Shown one piece after another: positions 54,005 to 62,568 of a stretch of DNA of 64,000 nt; the stretch's first letter is position 1, and the number at the start of each line of letters is the position of its first letter. This DNA comes from Candidatus Riflebacteria bacterium HGW-Riflebacteria-1. GTDB lineage: Bacteria; Muiribacteriota; Ozemobacteria; Ozemobacterales; Ozemobacteraceae. Location of the stretch: NCBI GenBank assembly GCA_002839445.1, contig PGYB01000003.1:124001-188000 (forward strand), given 5' to 3'. The notes beneath the pieces are model-generated. The model did not search any database. It was not told the DNA's origin and was given only the letters and a program-made list of their open reading frames with translations. The position numbers were made by a program, and so were the translations under genes.

Positions 54005-54633
54005 GACCCAGGTATTTTTCGAGTCTGGCTTGCGTCGAGACTCATGCGATATTGACTGACCAGATCGCGGCCTTCCATCCGCACGTAGACGTCAATTTCG
54101 ATAAAGGCGCGGTTAAAATCTTCGGCAGATCTCAGGTTGAACGTAGTCGACCAGGTTGCGATCTTAAGAGGCGTGGTAAAACCCAGAGTGCTGTCTTCGG
54201 TCGGGTGCATGTGGTGAAGCAGATCATTTGTGCGACCTGGATAGGTGCCAGTAAATTTTTGAAAGGGTGAAGGATTTGTAAACGGAACCAGCGGTGGTGG
54301 CACCGAAGAATCACCGGTATTTACACGGTTCTGGTAGACATGGTAGCGGTATGAGCGCAAAAAGAAATCAGGGTAGCGCTTGATCTTGAACGTGGCTATG
54401 TTTTGCATGCCCCGGGCAAAGAATTCGGCCTGGATCTGATCAAGCTGCAGGCCAGAAATATGCGTAGACTGCGAAAATGTTCGCAGGTAAACAACGCCAA
54501 GAATAAGAAGAATTGTAGAAAAAGCCAGCACGATCACCAGCGCCATACCATTGCGCCGCGAGTTATCGCCATATTTCAACACCGCAGAAACCGACTCTTC
54601 GCCAGAAACATGCATTTTATCATGACTTTTCAT
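54001..54633 (-). CDS. PilX-like protein (first set)
   Basis: The 210-residue protein has a 28-residue leader and then GMALVIVLAFSTILLILGVVYL, an N-terminal helix without Glu5 as in PilX/GspK. QAEFFARGMQNIATFKI follows, which corresponds to the AERAL-type helix of PilX. The order PilV-like, PilX-like, PilW-like and the four-base overlap with the next gene support this. The leader is longer than the usual 5-8 residues; an ATG at residue 30 would give a standard one. Confidence 0.7.
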   Translation of the reverse strand: MKSHDKMHVSGEESVSAVLKYGDNSRRNGMALVIVLAFSTILLILGVVYLRTFSQSTHISGLQLDQIQAEFFARGMQNIATFKIKRYPDFFLRSYRYHVYQNRVNTGDSSVPPPLVPFTNPSPFQKFTGTYPGRTNDLLHHMHPTEDSTLGFTTPLKIATWSTTFNLRSAEDFNRAFIEIDVYVRMEGRDLVSQYRMSLDASQTRKIPGS

Positions 54634-54636
54634 GCT

Positions 54637-55197
54637 TCAGCTCTCCAGGTCGGCAACATAACTTACTGCCGCAAACTCGCGCTCGTCAGTCATTCCACCA
54701 ACCGGTTTAACGCTGACTGTTATTTTGATTACCTTGTAAGGATTATCAACACCATTAAATGCAGCAGACACGCGATCTTTAAACAGCCAGGTCGACGGCG
54801 AAGCCGGCATATACGAGGGATTCGGAAAGTCCAGCTCCATCAACGAGTCAAAAGTTATTGGCTGGCGCTTAAGTGTCGCGTGAACCCGGTAGGTGTTTTT
54901 GTCGATCTTCACTTCGTCACCAAGCACGATGCCCTCAATATCGTTGTTGAACGTGTATTCATTGCCACCGGCTGCGGTCAGAAACGAATCGAGACTGGCA
55001 TAATGCATATTCGTCAGCTTGTTCATGCGGTCGACGAGAATCTGCATGGCCTCAACCTGACGAAAATCAGCCACAGTTCCGCGATGGCCGAAACTGATGA
55101 CACCAGCCGCCGAGAAGGTGGCTGTCACCAGAATCATGAACGCCAGCATTATTTCGATAAGGCTTATGCCGGCTCTTAAGCGACTATTCTGTCTCAT
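54637..55197 (-). CDS. Minor pilin-like protein, PilV/GspI type (first set)
   Basis: The 186-residue protein begins RLRAGISLIEIMLAFMILVTATFS, a class III signal peptide with Gly-Ile processing site and Glu5. It is the first pilin-like gene after the giant secreted protein, four bases after that gene's stop codon and three bases before the PilX-like gene. Confidence 0.85.
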   Translation of the reverse strand: MRQNSRLRAGISLIEIMLAFMILVTATFSAAGVISFGHRGTVADFRQVEAMQILVDRMNKLTNMHYASLDSFLTAAGGNEYTFNNDIEGIVLGDEVKIDKNTYRVHATLKRQPITFDSLMELDFPNPSYMPASPSTWLFKDRVSAAFNGVDNPYKVIKITVSVKPVGGMTDEREFAAVSYVADLES

Positions 55198-55201
55198 GAA
55201 C

Positions 55202-58200
55202 TCACTGTCCGGTCCTCTTACGCTCGATCACCCTGAAATCAAGCCAGGTTGGAACTACTTTGAACAGAACTCGCAATTTGCGCTTGTTTGGCGCTGGGGG
55301 TGCTGATGGGTCGCTGGTGTCTGAGGGCATGTAGGCCTGGGGGTTGGCTGGCCATCCGACAGCGTTGTCTTGAACAACTGCCGTCAACTTGTATTCACCG
55401 GGGCTGCGGAACACATACTGCATCGGCAAATTAGCTGCAAAAAGACCATCAAGCAAAACATTGTCGCCGTCGTCGCGCAATTCAAAGCTTACTGTCGCGA
55501 CCTGCCCGACGTTATCAGAGGTTACCAGATTAAACCTTACCGGAACGTCGACTTCGAGATCCTGGCCATCAGGGAAAATGGCATTGGTAACTGGAGCCGC
55601 GGCATCTGCTTTAAAATCATCATTGAAAGACGCTGTATTGTCAGCTGATTCCCATGATTCAGGACCATTGTTTATCGAAGATCCCATGCCTGGTGAGGCG
55701 AACTGCACCCATTTTGCCGGCATAGTGTTGATCTTGATGTTTGTCGGAGAGTAAAACGTGGAATCGGGGTATTTATCCTGGGTTGCAACAATAAACATGT
55801 TAGGTCTGTCATTATCGCGAACAATTACCTGCCCATCAAGTATTGGCGCGGTCTTAAGAACATTGGTGGGCGAGTTGCTGGCTTCGCTCCAGCTCAAGCC
55901 ATAGAGACGACTGCGGTAACCCGCTTGGTTGTTGGCATGGTGCAGGTCCATGTTAGCTGACCATTCACCAGTGTAATCCCAGACTCCGGCTGCTTCTTTG
56001 AGCAGCTTGGAAAAGTGAGTTATATTGCGCAGATCAATAGAATACGCACGATATGAGAACAGCTTGCAATACTTGCCAGTAGTGCCGGTCAATGTGTTGA
56101 ACTGGCTTTCGGATGTCACATGCACACCTGAAACCTTGCTTGCCGCACTACTGCCGGTAGAGTAACGAATCTGTTCGGGCGTTGCGGGATCTGCGGGTAC
56201 GCGTGGTGGTGGCATAATGCCGTATGGCGTCTGGAAAGAGAATGTTGCATTCTGATTAGCCAGCGTAAAATTGATACGCACTCCTGGATGATAGATGTCT
56301 GCGCCACTATTGCCGTAGTTTTCGTTGGCCATCGGGTTGTTATCGGCAACCACGAAAACAAGTGCCGAGGGATTCGAGACAGGCGCCGATTCGGTTTCCC
56401 AGAGAGGCTCACCAGTTGTGCCATAGAGAACAGGTGTGCTGGCGAAATAAGCCGGAAGAACTTTTCCTGCCTCTTCGGGGTTAGCAAGATGACTTGCTGG
56501 AGGCGTATTATCGGTTACCAGAACCTGTGCATCAGACCATATACGCATCGGCACGTTACGGGTAACTTCAACGGTTCTGGGGGCAGCAGGCAGGCCGCCA
56601 ATATACTGCGGTATTTCTTTCAATACCTTGTAACGATATGTTCGTCTGAAATCGACGGTGAGGGTGTAATAGGCCGGCTCAGAAGGAGACGGGAAAAGAA
56701 CGCGCAACTGGTCAAGATTTAGAATAGGCGATGAAGTAACCAGTTGTCGGTTGACAATTGTATCAGCGCCACGCTTAAGCTCAGATGTCCAGGTGACCGA
56801 GAGGGGGCCAGCCCATTCCAGGGTTTTTGGGCTTCTGATCAAGCCTGGGTCATTCGGGTCAGGTGGATCTTCGCCAGTCATTTCATCTATGCGGTCTCTA
56901 CCGCGGCTAAGATGATAACTTGACTCACGCAACTGCAGACTCCAGGTTGCGGCGTTGGCTGAATAACTTATCTTCCAGGTGTCATCGGATTCATCATACA
57001 CTGGCGGCTGCGGCACCAGACTATAACCATCAATAATAAACGTTGTCGGTGTCAATGCATCATTTGCAGGGTTACAATGGGGGTGACGGCAAACCGTGTT
57101 AGTCCAGCCCGGGTTCATACAGCCAAACTTATCCGGGTGAAAATTAGGGCCCGGCTTGAAATTAGACAGAATTGAATTACCTGACCCATATATGCCGCTC
57201 ATAATAATTCCGCGCCCCTCTACAGGCGGAGGTACGGGAACAGTTCTTATGTGAATTTCTTCCCAGGCGTAGCCATTAACGTCATCGCCAGTTGCAACAA
57301 GCGGTGGCAGGTCAAGAGCAGGCTTGAGCACGTCACCCTTGCGGTTTGACAGCGCGCCTACCGGTAATTTGGTGTAATCATAATAGCGATAAGCAACCTT
57401 GACGCCGACTTTAAACCTGCCGGCTGCTGGCGGGAAAAGAAGCATGTAGTCACCTGAAATGCCTTCTGCTTCCATGTCAAGGATTGTGGCTTCTTCAGGC
57501 TCGTTAAAGCGGTTATGCGTCTGCAGAATTTTCCAGTAGTATTTTATGCTTGAACGCTGAATAGTATTGGGAAATTTGCCAAGAGGGCCGCCATTCGGGT
57601 TTTCACCAAGGTTTCCGATGTTAACATCGTTAGCGTCAAAATATGGGGCGTTCTCGACCATGAACCAGTAGTCTGCAGTATCCGGCAAAGTGCCGCTTGC
57701 ATCTGGAACAGCTGGGCTATAAACGTCATCTACAGACACCAGCGGACCGTAGTTGTCGGTCACGGCGTCAAGATTGCCGGGGCGCGGCGGTGTCGGCGAG
57801 TTAATGACGCCGAGTTCGGTTCTTACGTTAGCATCAATGATTGGCGCAAACTGGCCAAAAGGCGACACCCATGCCCAGGTCCTTGAATCATTGAGATCAT
57901 CAGCAAAAAAGTCACGATAAAAAGTGTTCTCTCCGAGGAGAACGCGGCCAGGAATACGGCTTATCACACCGGTGTAATAATCGCGCACATACACGCTCTT
58001 ATAGACCTTCTGCTTGAATTCAGCACGATAAAGGTTAATGCCACCGGCCAGCACCTGAGCAAGATATTTCCGCGACTCAGCACCGGGAACAAAAAACGAA
58101 TTATCGGCAGGCTCAAATTCAGTGCGCATGAGATACAGCGAGCCAAAGCCATCGGCGCCGATTTTGTCGGGCAAAATTCCACCAGCACTGACATCGATCT

Positions 58201-59545
58201 CGGCCGGAATACCACTGGCGCCAGCTTCATTGCGAACAAAGCGATAAACACGGGCCTTTGAAGCATCGTAGGCGTAAACGATACCGCCGGTCTGCCACCA
58301 CTGGTCAGATACGGCAACGTCAGTCAGCTCGTTAAGCATCATGCCTGGAGGGGCATTGGCATCAGTCAGCCACTGGTTGATCTGGTTAAGACCAAGAAGA
58401 TAGACATAGTTACCTGTCTCACTGCGTGAGCTGATGCCAAGAAATTTACAGGTTGTGTCGCCGCCAGAACCAATCAGGCGATCTTCTCCTGTCGTGCCGT
58501 CAAGAGTAAAATCTGTACTGCCCTGATCGCGGCGATACAGATACGAGCGGTCGACAATTGCCGAGTAGACGCAGGAAAGATGCGGACTGGGCACGCCAGG
58601 CATGGCAGCGCCATCAACACGGGCGATACAACCGTCGCAACACTCACCGTTCATATCCATGGTGCCGGTCACTCGCGCCAGAACATTGGCAACATCGCGA
58701 ATCTGAGCTGGTGTAAGTGCTCCAGAGCCGATGCGGTATTTAAACAGCTTGAGATTGCGATACGCGCCAAAAAGATTTTCGCGAATCATACGGCGCACCC
58801 AGCCACCAAGTATCCAGCCGTTTGCCGGGATTCTTCCGGCGCAGCAGGCGGCCCACGGCCCCCGAGTTGGCGGAAATCCGTCGGTTTGCTGATTGTAGCG
58901 CTCGCCAACCGGCGGAGGATTAGCCCAGGTTCGGCGATTTGCCCCGCCATATGTCCAGTTACTCCAGACAACAACATCGGCAGCGTGGTAATAACCCTGA
59001 CCTACCGGATACCAGTAGTAACCTGGCATACCAGGAACAGGATCTGGAATACGGTTACACGGGTAATCGATGCCACCAAAAAGTCCGTTGATAGTACCGG
59101 CCGGGTGATTGCCAAGACCGGTCGGACTGGCATTGGGCTGACCATGAAAGCGATGCACCGTTGCCGGCGGAACCGTGGCAAAACCGTAAATATTGGTAGT
59201 TGCCGACATAATTATGCGACGCGGCACTCTGGTACCGGTCATTGGCGTCAGCGCGCCTTCTGTTCCGGCAAATGTAAACAGATCCTTGTCGGACTTGTTT
59301 GCTGTGGCATTCCACTTCTGGGCAGCAGTAAGGCCATACGCGTCATAAGGGTCATAAAGTGAATTGGGAATTCCACTGGAAAGGTTATTCAAAGCCCATA
59401 CAGCCTTGGCTGAACCTTCGCCAATCAACAGGTAGCAGTCACCATTCTGTTCGTAAAATGGATGCAGCGCTTCAGCATAGCCGTTACCAGCAAGCAGTAG
59501 AACCAGAAGCACTCCTGCAAGAGCTGATTTTAAAATCTTTTTCAT
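55202..59545 (-). CDS. Giant secreted protein in the position of PilY1
   Basis: The protein has 1447 residues from the ATG at 59545, which has CAGGAGG upstream and gives a signal peptide (KKILKSALAGVLLVLLLAGNGYA). An upstream TTG would place it behind 25 unlikely residues. The mature part is beta-rich, Pro/Asn/Tyr/Trp-rich, with cysteine-dense segments CCAG (about 250), ECCDGC (about 320) and CMNPGWTNTVCRHPHC (about 860-880). Blade-like stretches such as GIVYAYDASKARVYRFV (about 435) hint at a propeller-like region, and Ig-like strands (VPVRFNLVTSDNVGQVATVSFELRD) lie near the C-terminus. I recognise no family. Gene order giant, PilV, PilX, PilW resembles pilVWX-pilY1, so a tip adhesin or fibre-associated protein is an inference. 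Confidence 0.72.
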   Translation of the reverse strand: MKKILKSALAGVLLVLLLAGNGYAEALHPFYEQNGDCYLLIGEGSAKAVWALNNLSSGIPNSLYDPYDAYGLTAAQKWNATANKSDKDLFTFAGTEGALTPMTGTRVPRRIIMSATTNIYGFATVPPATVHRFHGQPNASPTGLGNHPAGTINGLFGGIDYPCNRIPDPVPGMPGYYWYPVGQGYYHAADVVVWSNWTYGGANRRTWANPPPVGERYNQQTDGFPPTRGPWAACCAGRIPANGWILGGWVRRMIRENLFGAYRNLKLFKYRIGSGALTPAQIRDVANVLARVTGTMDMNGECCDGCIARVDGAAMPGVPSPHLSCVYSAIVDRSYLYRRDQGSTDFTLDGTTGEDRLIGSGGDTTCKFLGISSRSETGNYVYLLGLNQINQWLTDANAPPGMMLNELTDVAVSDQWWQTGGIVYAYDASKARVYRFVRNEAGASGIPAEIDVSAGGILPDKIGADGFGSLYLMRTEFEPADNSFFVPGAESRKYLAQVLAGGINLYRAEFKQKVYKSVYVRDYYTGVISRIPGRVLLGENTFYRDFFADDLNDSRTWAWVSPFGQFAPIIDANVRTELGVINSPTPPRPGNLDAVTDNYGPLVSVDDVYSPAVPDASGTLPDTADYWFMVENAPYFDANDVNIGNLGENPNGGPLGKFPNTIQRSSIKYYWKILQTHNRFNEPEEATILDMEAEGISGDYMLLFPPAAGRFKVGVKVAYRYYDYTKLPVGALSNRKGDVLKPALDLPPLVATGDDVNGYAWEEIHIRTVPVPPPVEGRGIIMSGIYGSGNSILSNFKPGPNFHPDKFGCMNPGWTNTVCRHPHCNPANDALTPTTFIIDGYSLVPQPPVYDESDDTWKISYSANAATWSLQLRESSYHLSRGRDRIDEMTGEDPPDPNDPGLIRSPKTLEWAGPLSVTWTSELKRGADTIVNRQLVTSSPILNLDQLRVLFPSPSEPAYYTLTVDFRRTYRYKVLKEIPQYIGGLPAAPRTVEVTRNVPMRIWSDAQVLVTDNTPPASHLANPEEAGKVLPAYFASTPVLYGTTGEPLWETESAPVSNPSALVFVVADNNPMANENYGNSGADIYHPGVRINFTLANQNATFSFQTPYGIMPPPRVPADPATPEQIRYSTGSSAASKVSGVHVTSESQFNTLTGTTGKYCKLFSYRAYSIDLRNITHFSKLLKEAAGVWDYTGEWSANMDLHHANNQAGYRSRLYGLSWSEASNSPTNVLKTAPILDGQVIVRDNDRPNMFIVATQDKYPDSTFYSPTNIKINTMPAKWVQFASPGMGSSINNGPESWESADNTASFNDDFKADAAAPVTNAIFPDGQDLEVDVPVRFNLVTSDNVGQVATVSFELRDDGDNVLLDGLFAANLPMQYVFRSPGEYKLTAVVQDNAVGWPANPQAYMPSDTSDPSAPPAPNKRKLRVLFKVVPTWLDFRVIERKRTGQ

Positions 59546-59582
59546 ACCATACCTCCTGGTAGTCGGCGCAAAGCGACAGCTA

Positions 59583-60767
59583 TCAATACTCTCTCTCTCG
59601 TGTTTCAGGGTCTTTCTCAATATCGAGATAATTTCGGATCAGCTGCATGAAAGAATTTTTAACAAACTCGGGAACCTTGTAGCGGTCAAAAAGCTGGCGG
59701 GCAACCCATGGTGTCAGATCAGTTCCGCCACTGAGGAACAGCCGGCCATGCGAGAAATCAGCAACTTTTTCGGGCATGTAATTGCGAAAGTCAAGATACT
59801 GAGTAAGATTGCTGCGCATGCCAAGCGAGCGCCCGACTGTAAGGTGCTCCGGAGGCAATGGAGCGCCTTCCGGCCCAGTCAGATTCTTTTGGAGCTCCGG
59901 GTCTATAGTCAGGTTGGCAAACGAATGAAACATGGCGGCAGAAACAATGTCGGGAGCCTCTTCAACCGCCGGTATCATTTTAAGCCTTTCTTTGCGCTGC
60001 GCTGAGCGCATGGCAAAAGAAGTATCCATGACCACTGCAACCTTACTCTCTTTTGCCGCCTGCTTAATCAGCGAAGTAATCTCATCTTTGATCTTTTTCA
60101 GGCGGGTATCGGTCTCTTCTGCTGTGAGATAAACGGCCGAAATTGCTTTATCTTCTATTTTGCTGATTTGCAGGGCAATATCTGCAACATTTTTGTCGAT
60201 CACGACGATCTGTTCCTGAAACTTCGCGGCCTTTTGCTGACGCTGTTCTGCCGTGTCGGTGGCAGTGAGGTGCCCGGTTATTTCAGCAAGCTTACTCTCA
60301 ATATCTACCTTTCTGGCAGAAACAATTTTTGCAGCATTACTGTCGTTGGGGCGCTGCCGTTCGAGCTCACGATAAGCGGTCTGCAGCTGCACTTTTTCGC
60401 GTTCAAGACGCTCGATGTCACCGGGCGCAAGAATCTGTAAAGCTCGCGTCTTCTGTTGCACAACAAGGAATCGATCCTGAAAAAGCTTTTTCTGGCGGGC
60501 GCGCAAAGGTTCACATTCTTTTTCGGCCTGTTCACGGGCTTTTTTCAACCCGGCAACCACCTTGTTAATATCTTTTTCGAGAGACTTTTCGCGAGAAAAT
60601 CTGCCGTTCGAATAATCAAAATTAGCCATGTCGGGATGCAGCATCAACAGAACCCTGGTATCGACAGTGGCCCAACCACCATCAGTCTGACTCATCGCCG
60701 CAAGCGGTATCGCCAGACAAACTGCAAATACCGCGAGTCTGAGAAGATAATGCCATGATCTGTTCAT
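59583..60767 (-). CDS. OmpH/Skp-like periplasmic coiled-coil protein, longer paralogue
   Basis: The 394-residue protein starts at the ATG at 60767, overlapping the preceding stop codon as ATGA, with AAGGGG upstream; an earlier start inside the previous gene would add an unlikely leader. A signal peptide (LLRLAVFAVCLAIPLAAMS) leads into GGWATVDTRVLLMLHPDMANFDYSNGRF, then a long coiled coil (about 45-240) and a helix-rich part with VAVVMDTSFAMRS (about 250) that corresponds to the VVD strand of OmpH/Skp chaperones. The same VDTR ... HP ... F-D ... GRF block occurs in the next upstream gene. A chaperone or spacer role in the envelope is inferred. Confidence 0.72.
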   Translation of the reverse strand: MNRSWHYLLRLAVFAVCLAIPLAAMSQTDGGWATVDTRVLLMLHPDMANFDYSNGRFSREKSLEKDINKVVAGLKKAREQAEKECEPLRARQKKLFQDRFLVVQQKTRALQILAPGDIERLEREKVQLQTAYRELERQRPNDSNAAKIVSARKVDIESKLAEITGHLTATDTAEQRQQKAAKFQEQIVVIDKNVADIALQISKIEDKAISAVYLTAEETDTRLKKIKDEITSLIKQAAKESKVAVVMDTSFAMRSAQRKERLKMIPAVEEAPDIVSAAMFHSFANLTIDPELQKNLTGPEGAPLPPEHLTVGRSLGMRSNLTQYLDFRNYMPEKVADFSHGRLFLSGGTDLTPWVARQLFDRYKVPEFVKNSFMQLIRNYLDIEKDPETREREY

Positions 60768-61516
60768 TTCTGCTGCCCCTTTGTCCGTTCTTCGAGTAAT
60801 TTTAACGCTTCGAGTCTGACGTCGGTAACGCCGGCCGGAAAGATCTGTGCATCCATTCCCAGTTGTCCTGCCCAAAACTGGTCAGCAGCGGCAAACCAGG
60901 CGAGAAAATGCTCATCTGCCGGTTTCCCTTTCCAGAGGCTAAAATGAAGGTTTTGCACCAGCAGTTCCGGGCGTATCCCGCTGCTATCAACCACCGGTAA
61001 AAAATCGCAGGCGTCGATTACGAGGTCAGAGCGGTGGCGTTCTTTGACCGATTTGATCACAGCCCTTACATCAGCCATAATCTGGTTAATCTGTGGATAA
61101 ATTGAAGAATCGGGTGTGACGCCCGGGCGACCGGGGACCAGGCGTGCCATGTAGGCGCGCATCTTCATCGCAGCCAGGCCTTTCTCTTTCTCGCGTTTTT
61201 CATTGAGAAAATTACGCTCAATTGCCATGCGATCCGGCAAAGGCACGTCTTTCAAGCGCTCGCGCAAAATCTGGGGCGAACGCAGGAGCCAGGCATCAAG
61301 CTTCTGAATCTCGGCAACAAGAGCGTCAACCCCACTCTGCCCACCATCGACGTATTCAGAAGGTGTATTTCTGAATCGCCCAGTATTGGTGTCGAACTGG
61401 CTGAACAGAGGATGAGCGAGCACAAGCAGTCTGGTGTCAACCAGAACGGGTTCACCTGCAAAAAGAGAGGCCGGCAGGCAAAGCAAAACACACACCAGTA
61501 AAAACCGTTTTAACAT
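60764..61516 (-). CDS. OmpH/Skp-like periplasmic protein, shorter paralogue
   Basis: The 250-residue protein has a signal peptide (LLVCVLLCLPASLFA), the block VDTRLLVLAHPLFSQFDTNTGRF shared with its neighbour, a helical hairpin rich in charged residues (about 70-160), and SDLVIDACDFLPVVDSSGI corresponding to the OmpH final strand region. AAGGAG lies before the ATG. The tandem arrangement with ATGA overlap indicates duplication and joint function with the larger paralogue. Confidence 0.7.
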   Translation of the reverse strand: MLKRFLLVCVLLCLPASLFAGEPVLVDTRLLVLAHPLFSQFDTNTGRFRNTPSEYVDGGQSGVDALVAEIQKLDAWLLRSPQILRERLKDVPLPDRMAIERNFLNEKREKEKGLAAMKMRAYMARLVPGRPGVTPDSSIYPQINQIMADVRAVIKSVKERHRSDLVIDACDFLPVVDSSGIRPELLVQNLHFSLWKGKPADEHFLAWFAAADQFWAGQLGMDAQIFPAGVTDVRLEALKLLEERTKGQQK

Positions 61517-61617
61517 TACTGGCTCCTTGAAGATTATGAGCGCAAAAAATCGTACAATCCTATTAATATCTTAACAGTCTGAGTAATGAGGCGGCAATGA
61601 AAAATATTTTTACGGAT

Positions 61618-62391
61618 TCAGGATTGAAAGTATTTTTCAGCCAATAATAGTCTTTTCAGGGCTGCAAATTCCTGATAAAGCAGTAGATAGCCGGTCAGAG
61701 TTGCAGTAGCAAAGCGTTTTTGATCGGACTGCACGCTATTGCGCAATGCCACAGCGAGTTCTCTTAACACTGCAATCTTGTCAATTACCAGCTGCGACCC
61801 GGTTAATTGCAGGTCGGCCAGCATCGTCGGCAAATCAGAAGTGAGCAGCGCCTCTCTGCCCTGCTCAAACAGACGAGCTACTGGCCTCAACCCAAGAACA
61901 ACCAGCTCCAATCGTAAAAAATCGCTCATACGGTGGTTGCCATCGATCATTGCAGCAAGCAGTGACATGCGAGTAACGCAGACTTCGAGCCGGTCATGCA
62001 CATCTTCGAGCTCGCGGCGCGCGATCTGCTGCCGAATGTTGCCCAGTTCACGCGAGATTTCAACGATGAGAGAGTTAAAACCTGACTTGCCAGAAGCCTG
62101 ACCTGGAGGGTTTGTAGTAATTTGCGAAGCCACATACAACCAGCTTTCCATAACTTCGTGGTGCATTTTTTCAGCAGCAGCATGGTTAAACGCCTGAGCT
62201 GTAGCAGCTGTAACCTGCATCTTACTTGAAATAATAAGAAGTTTCGCGTTAACCGATTCTTGAGAACTAGAACCGGTAAGCAACTCAAGCATGGAAGTGT
62301 CGCAACAGCACCCCTGATGAGCAAACACCAGCAGAAACAATGTCGCGAACACGCACCTGATTTGAGCGGACCAATTTATACCAGATAGCAT
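61618..62391 (-). CDS. Exported helical protein of unknown function
   Basis: The 257-residue protein has a signal peptide (IRCVFATLFLLVFAHQG) followed by CCC, so it may be a lipoprotein though the lipobox is poor. The remainder is almost entirely helical without recognised family. It lies between the TPR gene and the OmpH-like pair in the minus-strand block, with gaps of about 177 and 101 bases. I see no promoter that clearly belongs to it. Confidence 0.6.
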   Translation of the reverse strand: MLSGINWSAQIRCVFATLFLLVFAHQGCCCDTSMLELLTGSSSQESVNAKLLIISSKMQVTAATAQAFNHAAAEKMHHEVMESWLYVASQITTNPPGQASGKSGFNSLIVEISRELGNIRQQIARRELEDVHDRLEVCVTRMSLLAAMIDGNHRMSDFLRLELVVLGLRPVARLFEQGREALLTSDLPTMLADLQLTGSQLVIDKIAVLRELAVALRNSVQSDQKRFATATLTGYLLLYQEFAALKRLLLAEKYFQS

Positions 62392-62568
62392 CAGAATGAT
62401 ACCGGCTTAAAAAACAGCATTGCGAAGAACGCAAAAGACCGCAGGTTTGTTTTCGGCCCGCAACAGCAGAATTGCATGTGACAGCTCCAGTAATGATGTA
62501 GGCGATGTTAACTGATGTCGCTACCAGCTCTCGTCAGAGCGACCGGGAAAAACGTGGACGCGAGGGCG

